A stretch of 64,000 nt of DNA from UBA5239 sp040391785 (lineage in GTDB: Bacteria; Verrucomicrobiota; Lentisphaeria; Victivallales; Victivallaceae), in NCBI GenBank assembly GCA_040391785.1, contig JBEBXH010000010.1, forward strand, positions 1 to 64,000, written 5' to 3'. Under the pieces are notes generated by a model. That model had not been told where the DNA came from and ran no database searches. It saw nothing but the letters and a program-made list of their open reading frames with translations. Below are positions 34,192 through 42,097 of this stretch, one piece after another; the stretch's first letter is position 1, and each line of letters opens with the position of its first letter. A program made the position numbers and the translations under genes.

Positions 34192-35679
34192 TTATTCCAG
34201 ATCATACTTTTTCAACCTGTTTGAAAGATTCTGATGGGTTTTCCAACCCAACAATTCGGCGGCTTTTTGCTTGATTCCATGAGCATCCTCCAAAGCTTTT
34301 CTGATATAATATTTCTCGATGTCTTCAAGAGCATTATCCAGCACAAACGAACCATCTCCCCGGTACTCTGGAACCCAGTCGGGAACATCTCGGGAACCCC
34401 GCTTGATTAAAATAGAAGCTTCAAGATCGGAGGCATTGATCTCTTTGGCCCCGGTATTCAAAACAGCCCGAAGAATCGTGCTGTCCAGTTCCCTGAAATT
34501 TCCGAACCAGGGATAGTTGGCGATAAAAATATTTACATCATTGCAAAATTGTTTACATTCCTGCGGAGAAGAAGGAAAAAGCATTTCATTTGTACGCCGC
34601 AAGCATTCCTGTGCCAGAAGAAAAAGATCATTTCCTCTTTCCCGTAACGGAGGAATCCGGATCAAACCAACAGCAAGCCTGTAGTACAAGTCTTCGCGAA
34701 ACTTTCCGGTTTGCATCATTTCCGGCAAATCCCGGTGAGTTGCCGAAATAATTTTCACATCTACTTTTTGCGGAATCCGTCCGCCAATGGGTGTTATCTC
34801 ACCCTCTTGAAGAAATCGTAACAGCTTTACCTGTTGATCTAATGGCAATTCACCAATTTCATCCAGGAAAAGAGTACCATTGTTCGCAGAGCGGATTTTC
34901 CCGATATTCGCCGCCACTGCGCCGGTAAATGCTCCTTTTTCAAATCCGAAAAGTTCGGATTCAAGCAGATTAACGGGAATGGCTCCGCAATTTACCGCGA
35001 CAAACTGCCCCTTGCGTCCGCTTGCATCATGAATAGCACGTGCAAATAATTCTTTGCCGGTACCGGATTCCCCGGCAAGAAGAATCCGAATATCATGTCT
35101 GGCATAACGAGATGCCAAACGAATGGTTCCTCGCATGACCGCAGATGCGTGGAGAATATTCGAAAACGCTTTGTCCGGCGGCATGTCTATCCCGATGTTA
35201 TCGTTTATCTCCTTCGCGCTTTCCTTGGTCAGGTAATCCGGCACACGCCAATCCACCGCCCGCGTTCCATTCTGTTCCGAATGCTGAATCAATGCCACTC
35301 CAGGAAGTCTTTCCGCCAACAAACAGAAAACGGCAACCATAATTGGAGTTCCCGGAGTCACAAAGAATGTAATTTGCTTATTTGCCTCAAACGGCTTGAT
35401 TTTAGAAATCGCATTTTCCGATGCGGATAAAACCTGCTCATAATCCGTCGGATCTTCAAAGGAATATTGATGCATTATAACCGATATGGCTGACACCTTT
35501 CTTTGAAATGCCTCAACAAACGCATTGGTCTCAGCTGGAGGTCTGTTGGAAAGCAGATGAATCTCAGAAAAATCATGAGCTCGCAATACAGACAGAAGCG
35601 GACCAATTTCCCCTGCAGATGAGTTTAATACACACTTTATATCAACCGTTCCCAGCCAAGAAACCAAACAATGCTTCAT
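34192..35679 (-). CDS. RtcR-like sigma-54 activator with CARF-like sensor
   Basis: 495 residues. Sensor domain 1-160 (MKHCLVSWLGTVD, TPGTP at 108-112) resembles the CARF-type domain of RtcR, and the same domain opens the CARF-nuclease at the other end of the operon. AAA+ domain: Walker A GESGTGKE (203-210), GAFTGA loop (249-254) needed for sigma-54 contact, Walker B LFLDEIGEL. A Fis-type HTH ends it (KQKAAELLGWKTHQNLSNRL). RtcR responds to RNA fragments with 2',3'-cyclic phosphate ends. It should switch on the operon from the sigma-54 promoter right behind it. GGAGGG precedes ATG 35679. Confidence 0.9.
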   Translation of the reverse strand: MKHCLVSWLGTVDIKCVLNSSAGEIGPLLSVLRAHDFSEIHLLSNRPPAETNAFVEAFQRKVSAISVIMHQYSFEDPTDYEQVLSASENAISKIKPFEANKQITFFVTPGTPIMVAVFCLLAERLPGVALIQHSEQNGTRAVDWRVPDYLTKESAKEINDNIGIDMPPDKAFSNILHASAVMRGTIRLASRYARHDIRILLAGESGTGKELFARAIHDASGRKGQFVAVNCGAIPVNLLESELFGFEKGAFTGAVAANIGKIRSANNGTLFLDEIGELPLDQQVKLLRFLQEGEITPIGGRIPQKVDVKIISATHRDLPEMMQTGKFREDLYYRLAVGLIRIPPLRERGNDLFLLAQECLRRTNEMLFPSSPQECKQFCNDVNIFIANYPWFGNFRELDSTILRAVLNTGAKEINASDLEASILIKRGSRDVPDWVPEYRGDGSFVLDNALEDIEKYYIRKALEDAHGIKQKAAELLGWKTHQNLSNRLKKYDLE

Positions 35680-35700
35680 ATTGGTTGCCCTCCATCATTG

Positions 35701-36056
35701 CTAATATAATAAGAAAGATACATTATTCAAATCTTTCCTGAACAATGTTTTACTTTTTCGCATTACGTGAACAGCTTTCTCTTGTAGGATTCGTATGCAT
35801 TTCACGGTAAGATCAGTTACTTCTTCCGGTGAACACGGCAAATCCTGTAATATGTACTTGGTATCGGTTTGGAACTTTCCGGCCAGTATCTTTCTAAGAC
35901 TTGTTTGAGGTTCTGCTGCTGGGACTCATTTACTTCCGTAATGATGTTTTCGGGGAGGTCGAGTATATCCCTTCTGTCTACCCGAAATACATGCTGTCGT
36001 TTGAGGCTGTTGCCTTGCTGTACCGGTTGTGTGGCACAGCAAGGTGAGTGAGGCGT
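35701..36056 (-). pseudogene. Frameshifted coding relic
   Basis: Protein-like sequence without a start codon lies between the ankyrin gene and the activator. One frame (same as the ankyrin gene, after its stop) reads QPVQQGNSLKRQHVFRVDR and LPENIITEVNESQQQ; near 35893 the sense moves by one frame to AGKFQTDTKYILQDLP and KCIRILQEKAVHVMRKSK up to a TAG at 35701. It looks like the broken end of a gene, perhaps a transposon protein. Family not recognised. Confidence 0.35.
35703..35730 (-). promoter_or_regulatory. Possible sigma-70 promoter of the activator gene
   Basis: Minus strand TTGAAT, 16-bp spacer, TATATT, ending about 24 bp before ATG 35679. It would give constant expression of the activator independent of sigma-54. 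Confidence 0.45.
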
Positions 36057-38717
36057 TTACTTTTTGTTGAAAACTTTGTCGGCCCATGCCTGATCTATTT
36101 GTATGGCATAATCGTAGGGAGTCTGGTCGCGTTCGTTTTTCAAGGTGGTGTCTGCGCCACCGGCCAGCAATATGGCGATGCATTTATCGGAAAATTTGCT
36201 TACGGCAGTATGCAGCGGAGTCGCATTACCTGTTCCAACGGTATTGAGGTCGGCACCTTTCTTGGCCAAGATTTCAACGATCTCCGGTGTATTCATGAAG
36301 CAAGCGAGATGTAACGGAGTGAATTTCTCTTTGTTGACCTGATTCAGTTTCGCGCCTTTAGCGAGAAGCATTTCAACCATGTTCTGGTTTTTCAGAAAGA
36401 CTGCCCGGTGAAGCGGTGAATTGCCGTTTTTGTCCTGAACACTTATGTCTTTCATTTTCTCGACCAATATCTTCGCGGAATTATCCTTGCCACTGTTGAT
36501 TGCCGCGTGCAAGGCAGTGCTGCCGTTATTAGGGTCCAGGGCTGACGGATCGGCACCGTTTTCCAGAAGCAAATTGAGTATCGGGATAGAGCCGCTCTTG
36601 GCCGCATGTCCGAGTGGTAAGCCACCTCTGGCGGTTGCCACTGGAACGGCTCCGTCTTTCAGCAACTGTCGGATTTTCACAATATTGTTTGCTTGGATTT
36701 CCGCACACAGCAATACCGACGATTCTTCATTATCCAGTTTGGCCCCTTTCGACTTCAATAATTCGATCATTTCTTTGTTATCTTTCAGCAGCGCCATGCC
36801 CAAAATACTTTTGGTATTACGGTCCGTGCCCCAAAGGTCACTGCGATTGGGCGCGTTGACATCGGCACCTTCGGCAATGAGGAGTTTCGCAACTTCAAGA
36901 TTATTGAGCTCGACGGCGAAATACAATGCGGTTATGGTTTCCGGAAATTCACTGTTGACGGAAATAGTATCATTGACATAACGACCGTTGATATCCGCCT
37001 TCCCGGTTTTCAGGATCACCTTTATCGTGTTCAGGTTTGGTTCCTTGGTGTTGACGGCCCGTATCAGCAGATTCACAACTTTCTGTGGATTCGGCTTGGC
37101 GCCTTTCGACAATAGAAACTCGGCACACTGAGCATGTCCGTAAGCCAGAGCCTCGTACAAAGGAGCACGCTTATTATCGGGATCTTCTCCGTTGGCCAGC
37201 AGGATTTCAATTATTTTTATTTTTCCGGAGCGGCATGCCACCTGAAGTGGAGTAAGTTCCTGAAATTTGTAAAAACGTATACGTCCAACCGCGTAAATAT
37301 TTGCTCCATTCTCGACCAGATATTTGGCAACGGCATCATGTCCATTCTGGGCGGCCATATGGAGAGGAGTCTCTTTGTTGCCGTCACTTACCTCGCTCGG
37401 GGGATATTCATTTGCGACCAAATACTGAACAATTTCAAGCCGCCCATATTCCGCGGCTACAGCTAATAAATACGTCTCACCCTTAAGCTTAACGCCTTTC
37501 TGTTCCAGAGTTTTCAGGATATCCAGATGTCCTTCACTGGCCACCCACGTAAAGAGCTCTTTTTTCTTATCTTTAAAGTCTACGTCTTTCGCCAGCAACA
37601 GCCTGATGATGTCCGGATAATTCTTCTCCAACGCCAGCGAGAGCGGAGTATCGAAACGGCGATCACCACGCATGGGATCATAAGAATTGACGTTGACATC
37701 TACCCCGTCGTTAATCAGAAATTCTGCGACTTTAAGATTGCCGGCGAGCAATGCATGGCAAAGCAGTATTCCGCCCATCCGTGCGTTAAGTTGAGCACCC
37801 TTCTTTTTCATGATGAGGGCATTGTCCATGGCATTATGTTTCAACGCATAGAAATACGGCGTTTCGTTCTTTTTGTTTTCGAACTCAAGTTGAGCTCCTT
37901 TATCCAGCAAGGCATTGATAGTCTTGGCATCCGAAAAAACACCGGCAATATGCAAAGCGGTATTCCCATCCTGATTTTCAAGGGTCACATCTACTCCCTG
38001 CTGCAACAAATAGTCTATCATCTCTGAATTCTTCAGACGAATTGCGACATGAAGCAGCGAATCGCCGGGCTGGGGCGCATTCATATTTCCCCGCAATCGA
38101 TTACGAGCAGGCTCATTGTTGGAATCGCGGGATTTCACTCGCCGGATGTCGAGGTTCTCTTTCTCGATTACAGACTTGAGCATCTTAAAATTGCCATCTT
38201 CGGCATAGGTCACCAAATTCGATATTTCGTGCGAATCGGGTAAGCGCTTCTCTTTAGGTTTTTGCGCGACCGTCGGAGACGGAGTTGTAGCTTTAGGATG
38301 TGCTGCTGGCTGGGGTACGGCAGGTTGAGGTGCAGCCTTTGGGCTTGCAGCCTGAGCTGCCTGTTGAGGAATCGCCGGAGTAGTGGGCCGAGTGACTTGT
38401 GAAGCGACCGCTGGTTTCACCTGATTCTCAATTGCGGGCTTACTGGCTTCCTTGCTGTTTCCGCCGCCTGAAGTAATCAGAATACCGCCGACTCCAACGC
38501 AAATAATGCCGCTTGCCACAGCCTTAAATGCGGTGGACTTGACATCGATTTTGAATGGCAGTTTCTCCAGCTTCTGGTTGATGCTGTCTAACGGGAGCTT
38601 CATGTACATGCCATCTACCCACTGGATAGCTTTCTTCCACGCAGGAATCTTCTCATTCCCCATGCTGCTCTCCGTACTCTGCTGACCGGACGATTCTTTT
38701 CTGTTGTCTTCGTTCAT
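36057..38717 (-). CDS. Membrane-anchored ankyrin-repeat protein
   Basis: About 886 residues from ATG 38717 (MNEDNRKESSGQQ); an in-frame extension upstream lacks a ribosome site. Around residues 65-90 a hydrophobic segment (VASGIICVGVGGILIT) predicts one membrane helix, followed by a Pro/Ala/Gln-rich linker (about 95-165). The rest is roughly twenty ankyrin repeats (DGNTALHIA, NKETPLHMAAQNGHDA, NGSTALHAAINSG). Such proteins bind other proteins; the repeats would face the periplasm or outside. It stands alone, without clear operon partners. In PVC and host-associated bacteria long ankyrin proteins are common accessory genes. Confidence 0.85.
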   Translation of the reverse strand: MNEDNRKESSGQQSTESSMGNEKIPAWKKAIQWVDGMYMKLPLDSINQKLEKLPFKIDVKSTAFKAVASGIICVGVGGILITSGGGNSKEASKPAIENQVKPAVASQVTRPTTPAIPQQAAQAASPKAAPQPAVPQPAAHPKATTPSPTVAQKPKEKRLPDSHEISNLVTYAEDGNFKMLKSVIEKENLDIRRVKSRDSNNEPARNRLRGNMNAPQPGDSLLHVAIRLKNSEMIDYLLQQGVDVTLENQDGNTALHIAGVFSDAKTINALLDKGAQLEFENKKNETPYFYALKHNAMDNALIMKKKGAQLNARMGGILLCHALLAGNLKVAEFLINDGVDVNVNSYDPMRGDRRFDTPLSLALEKNYPDIIRLLLAKDVDFKDKKKELFTWVASEGHLDILKTLEQKGVKLKGETYLLAVAAEYGRLEIVQYLVANEYPPSEVSDGNKETPLHMAAQNGHDAVAKYLVENGANIYAVGRIRFYKFQELTPLQVACRSGKIKIIEILLANGEDPDNKRAPLYEALAYGHAQCAEFLLSKGAKPNPQKVVNLLIRAVNTKEPNLNTIKVILKTGKADINGRYVNDTISVNSEFPETITALYFAVELNNLEVAKLLIAEGADVNAPNRSDLWGTDRNTKSILGMALLKDNKEMIELLKSKGAKLDNEESSVLLCAEIQANNIVKIRQLLKDGAVPVATARGGLPLGHAAKSGSIPILNLLLENGADPSALDPNNGSTALHAAINSGKDNSAKILVEKMKDISVQDKNGNSPLHRAVFLKNQNMVEMLLAKGAKLNQVNKEKFTPLHLACFMNTPEIVEILAKKGADLNTVGTGNATPLHTAVSKFSDKCIAILLAGGADTTLKNERDQTPYDYAIQIDQAWADKVFNKK

Positions 38718-38768
38718 GCGTTTTTCCCTTATGTTTGGTTTTAAACTTCGGGGACATGGACGAAAAAA

Positions 38769-38802
38769 GGCGTACTCTGCTACAGTCCTGTCGAGGTACG
38801 CC
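38769..38802. repeat. Inverted repeat upstream of the ankyrin gene
   Basis: GGCGTAC (38769-38775) and GTACGCC (38796-38802) flank 20 bp, just upstream of the start at 38717. It could be an operator or leader hairpin. Confidence 0.4.
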
Positions 38803-38840
38803 AATACCCGTAAAGATCCATGCAGACAGAATACGCCCAA

Positions 38841-39283
38841 AACGAGCGTTTCTTATAAGCAATCAGATCTTCACAGTAAAGTTTGGCGTTTTAGACAGGA
38901 AATCTTGCTTAAAGATAACGGTTATATCTTCAATTGTAATTTAGAATACGGTTCTTTTCTTCCACAGTCTCCTTTTGGTTATCGACTCTCATTAAAATAA
39001 TTGCCGAATACGATTTTTCAAGATCGTGGTCCGGCGAAAAAGAGCTTATCGAACCTCTTCAGGTCATCCAGGAACCTTGATGGTTGTCGTTTTTTATCGA
39101 ATTTCGCAGCCTAGAGGAATCAACCAATTCCATATTTTTTCCCAATTCGGGTATACATCAGAGCTACCATCCTGGCAATTATTTTCGATCAAAAAACAAT
39201 TTGAAAGGCGACATACTTGTTTGCAGTTTTCAAAAAACAGGATTATCTTTCATTTGAAGAATAAAATATCAAGGATATTCATC
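38841..39283. other. AT-rich gap between divergent genes
   Basis: About 440 bp separating the ankyrin gene (minus) from the AT-rich orphan gene (plus). It must hold promoters for both; no well-formed promoter, RNA gene or supported ORF was seen. Confidence 0.5.
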
Positions 39284-40498
39284 ATGGTAAGAAAAGAGGA
39301 TACTCAAGCAAAAGCAGAGAAATTTTGCTCAGATAATAACCTTGAAATCACCAAGGAATACAGTAGACTCAATGCGTTTCTGGTGAAAGCACGTGGCAAA
39401 CAAGTGGACATTGAGTTGCATTACAATATCTTCCAAGTGTTAACAAGGATTGAATTTTGGGAGAAAGAGCCGTTTCGGCGTCTTAAATTTCTGAAAGTCT
39501 TTAATGATGAACTGGAGAATTATCTACAAGCTGTATCAGAAGACAAACAAGAGAATTATTTCAATTTAACTCGTTATTCTGTTGTTCTTGCCGAAATTCA
39601 TAAAATGACATTACAGACTTTAAAAGTAAGTAAAAACCGAAATGCAAAAGAATTAAAGAAATCCAAAGGTCATTGGCAAAAGTTATCCCAATATTCCGGA
39701 GAAACGAAAGTACATCATCTTACGCAAAAATTCGAACAACTTGATGACATAATTAAGTTGTACAAGCAACCCCAACACTCTTATATCCAAAAGCGCTTAT
39801 TGCTATATTATTATATTTTAGCAACAGTGCGAGAAAAGATCGTAGAGTATAATTTGCTTTCATTACGGAAAGACTTTAAGGAAAGATTTTTATGTATATG
39901 CCTATTAACAATCTTTACAGATAGAATTCTTGAATCTAAAAATCCAAATGGCAAGTTTGGCGAGATAACTCCTTTTCAAAGCCAGAAAAATTATTTTCAA
40001 AAAAGTAAAGAGTTAAGAAGAAGGTGGAAGATTGATGAAGCTGAAATGCGAAATGAGAACAAATTTAGTGAAGCTGAAATACAGAAAATGAGCAAAATCA
40101 ATAAAGCTGAAATACGGAAATATTGTCTTTCATGCTTAATGAAATCATCTCTTATAAGAAAATTTTCGATTGATCTTCCGAAAGAACCTATGAACAAGAA
40201 AGAAATTATTACCAATTATTACTTATATGGACTCACTCCAGAAGAACGTCCAGCTAGTTTTAATAGCTTCCGAGTTCAATATTACCAATGGTTCAGACCC
40301 GCAGAAGGGAACTATGATTTTTCCTTGAACTACATCATTGATTATTTTTCTTATTCAATAAGCGCCGTACTGAACTCCCCCTCCATAGACAAAGTAAAGT
40401 ATCTGAAAAATACAGAAAGGCCAGAATCAGATGGGACAGACGAAATTAAACAGCATGATCCAGCAGTCTCAGACGAAGAACCAGGAAATAACGAATAA
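39284..40498 (+). CDS. AT-rich orphan protein (404 aa)
   Basis: Not recognised. Start chosen at ATG 39284 (MVRKEDTQAKAEKF; AAGGATA upstream) because the frame before it is low in coding character. Lys/Glu/Tyr/Ile-rich and mostly helical, with a short repeated unit (IDEAEMRNENK, FSEAEIQKMSK, INKAEIRKYC) around residues 255-290. The tail is acidic and disordered. Base composition is much more AT-rich than the flanks, a sign of recent transfer. An 87-aa gene follows. Confidence 0.65.
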   Translation: MVRKEDTQAKAEKFCSDNNLEITKEYSRLNAFLVKARGKQVDIELHYNIFQVLTRIEFWEKEPFRRLKFLKVFNDELENYLQAVSEDKQENYFNLTRYSVVLAEIHKMTLQTLKVSKNRNAKELKKSKGHWQKLSQYSGETKVHHLTQKFEQLDDIIKLYKQPQHSYIQKRLLLYYYILATVREKIVEYNLLSLRKDFKERFLCICLLTIFTDRILESKNPNGKFGEITPFQSQKNYFQKSKELRRRWKIDEAEMRNENKFSEAEIQKMSKINKAEIRKYCLSCLMKSSLIRKFSIDLPKEPMNKKEIITNYYLYGLTPEERPASFNSFRVQYYQWFRPAEGNYDFSLNYIIDYFSYSISAVLNSPSIDKVKYLKNTERPESDGTDEIKQHDPAVSDEEPGNNE

Positions 40499-40582
40499 TA
40501 AAAACAGAGGCAGTGAATTCGGCACAAACTCAAACAAGAATAAAATATATCTAAAGAACAAGAAAACAGTAAGGAGAGAAAT

Positions 40583-40846
40583 ATGAGCTTCTATATAGTC
40601 AGCAATGGAGCATCTCGAATAGAAGATATTTTTGCAGGGAAAACGCCAGAGGACGTTGTTCAGGCTGCTCGATCCATGATCAACCAATGGCCGGAGTACA
40701 TTGATATTGACGATGATGAAATAATCGAATTGGCAGAAGCCGGAGACATAGAATTCGATCTGGTAGAGATTCCAGAAGATTTTCCAGAAAACGCAAGCAA
40801 AGAAGCTCTGATCAATCTTTACAATAAGTATTGGTCCGGTAAATAG
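40583..40846 (+). CDS. Small acidic hypothetical protein (87 aa)
   Basis: Good ribosome site (AAGGAGA) before ATG 40583. MSFYIVSNGASRIEDIFAGK opens a small alpha/beta-looking protein with very acidic centre (YIDIDDDEIIELAEAGDIEF). Same strand as and 84 bp after the orphan gene, sharing its AT-rich composition. An acidic small partner could be an inhibitor or antitoxin, or a DNA mimic; nothing in the sequence decides this. Confidence 0.6.
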   Translation: MSFYIVSNGASRIEDIFAGKTPEDVVQAARSMINQWPEYIDIDDDEIIELAEAGDIEFDLVEIPEDFPENASKEALINLYNKYWSGK

Positions 40847-41431
40847 TATCTCCAAGGCAATGATATTAATGCAAAAAACAACATGTCGACGGAGAAATTC
40901 AGGGAATAATGAATTCTGATGTCTGTGCAAGAAATCAATTATTTGATTCCATGGCGAATCGATTTTTCGATTGCAAAGTACTTTCAGCAGAGTATATTAT
41001 CTTGTCTGCAGATTGGCAGGGAGCCGGGTTTGGCTCCCGGTCTGGGAGACAGCTGATTGTCATGATAAAGCGTTCCCCATTTTTCCCCATCACGGGGTCT
41101 GATGGACCAGTTTCGTCCCGTTTAAAGGTTACGAGAGAAGCTGCTGGAACAGTGCTATAGAGTGTTATTTTGAGGATAAAATAGCGATTCCCGGCCATTT
41201 TTGAGCGGCAAATGATCCAGTGAGGAATTCACACCCTCTCCGCCATTTCTTCCTTTATTCGCCTCTTCTCCGGTTTGCGCCATAACTCACAGCTCATTTT
41301 GTATTCGACGGGATGGCAGCAGAAATCTTTAATTTCCACCCCATAAAAATTTTCCGGGGCGGCAGCGGAAAATGGTTTGCATATCTCCCCTCATATGATA
41401 GATTGATTGCAGGAGATCGATAAGGAGCTAC
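40847..41431. other. Non-coding gap at the accessory/backbone border
   Basis: About 585 bp without a supported gene. It contains a hairpin (GGGAGCC-GGGTTT-GGCTCCC at about 41031-41050) without a T-run. Short ORFs on both strands lack ribosome sites. GC content rises from left to right, so this may mark the junction between the accessory region and the chromosome backbone. Confidence 0.45.
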
Positions 41432-41959
41432 ATGATTCAGTTTGTCAGCAACCGGCAGATTTATGAGGCGGTGATTCGCGACCTGGTACCGCAGACGCGA
41501 AAACGGCTCTGGATCGCCACCGCCGATATCAAGGATATGTATGTGGAAAAAGCCGGTTTAACCCGGCAGATGGTACCATTTCTGCAGATACTGGCGGAGC
41601 TGCTGGAACGAAACGTGGAAATACGATTGATCCATGCCAAAGAGCCGGGACCGGCGTTCCGCAAAGATTTTGACCGCTTCCCCGGGTTGTGGGGCGGCGT
41701 GGAGCGGGTGCTGTGCCCGCGTGTTCACTTCAAATGTGTGATCATCGACGGCAAGCAAGCCTTTTTCGGCAGCGCGAACCTGACCGGCGCTGGGATGGGC
41801 GCCAAGGGCGAAAACAAACGGAATTTCGAAAACGGCATCCTGACCGATGAAGCCAAATTAATCGAGCCTCTGACCACCCAGTTCGACGATGTCTGGCGCG
41901 GCGCCTTCTGCACTAAGTGCGAACGCCGCCAATACTGCACGGACTGCCCGTTGCTTTAG
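41432..41959 (+). CDS. Phospholipase D-family (PLDc_2) protein with Cys tail
   Basis: 175 residues with one HKD motif: HFKCVIIDGKQAFFGSANLTG (H, K, D and the S-x-N). A single motif means it should act as a dimer, as small PLD-type nucleases do. The C-terminus CTKCERRQYCTDCPLL has five Cys and may bind zinc or an Fe-S cluster, as seen in PLD-family proteins linked to DNA processing. AAGGAGC precedes ATG 41432. Single gene; substrate (DNA, RNA or lipid) cannot be told. Confidence 0.8.
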   Translation: MIQFVSNRQIYEAVIRDLVPQTRKRLWIATADIKDMYVEKAGLTRQMVPFLQILAELLERNVEIRLIHAKEPGPAFRKDFDRFPGLWGGVERVLCPRVHFKCVIIDGKQAFFGSANLTGAGMGAKGENKRNFENGILTDEAKLIEPLTTQFDDVWRGAFCTKCERRQYCTDCPLL

Positions 41960-42097
41960 ATTTTTTATTTTTAGCCGCGAAATTTCTGCGTATCATTACG
42001 CCGAAGGTCGAAAATAATGGAATATCTGTGTTTTTTATCATTGTATTTCTTTTGTTCCAGTGATATGATAAAAAAAATTGCGAATAAGGGCTACTGA

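Noticed and set aside
11352..35679. Classical tellurite-resistance (ter) operon
   Set aside because: TerY-like VWA proteins are present but no TerC, TerD/TerZ or TerB genes, so only the TerY-P part applies.
40909..41198. ORFs of 83 and 87 aa on opposite strands
   Set aside because: Neither has a ribosome site or recognisable domain; they shadow each other in a gap with a hairpin.
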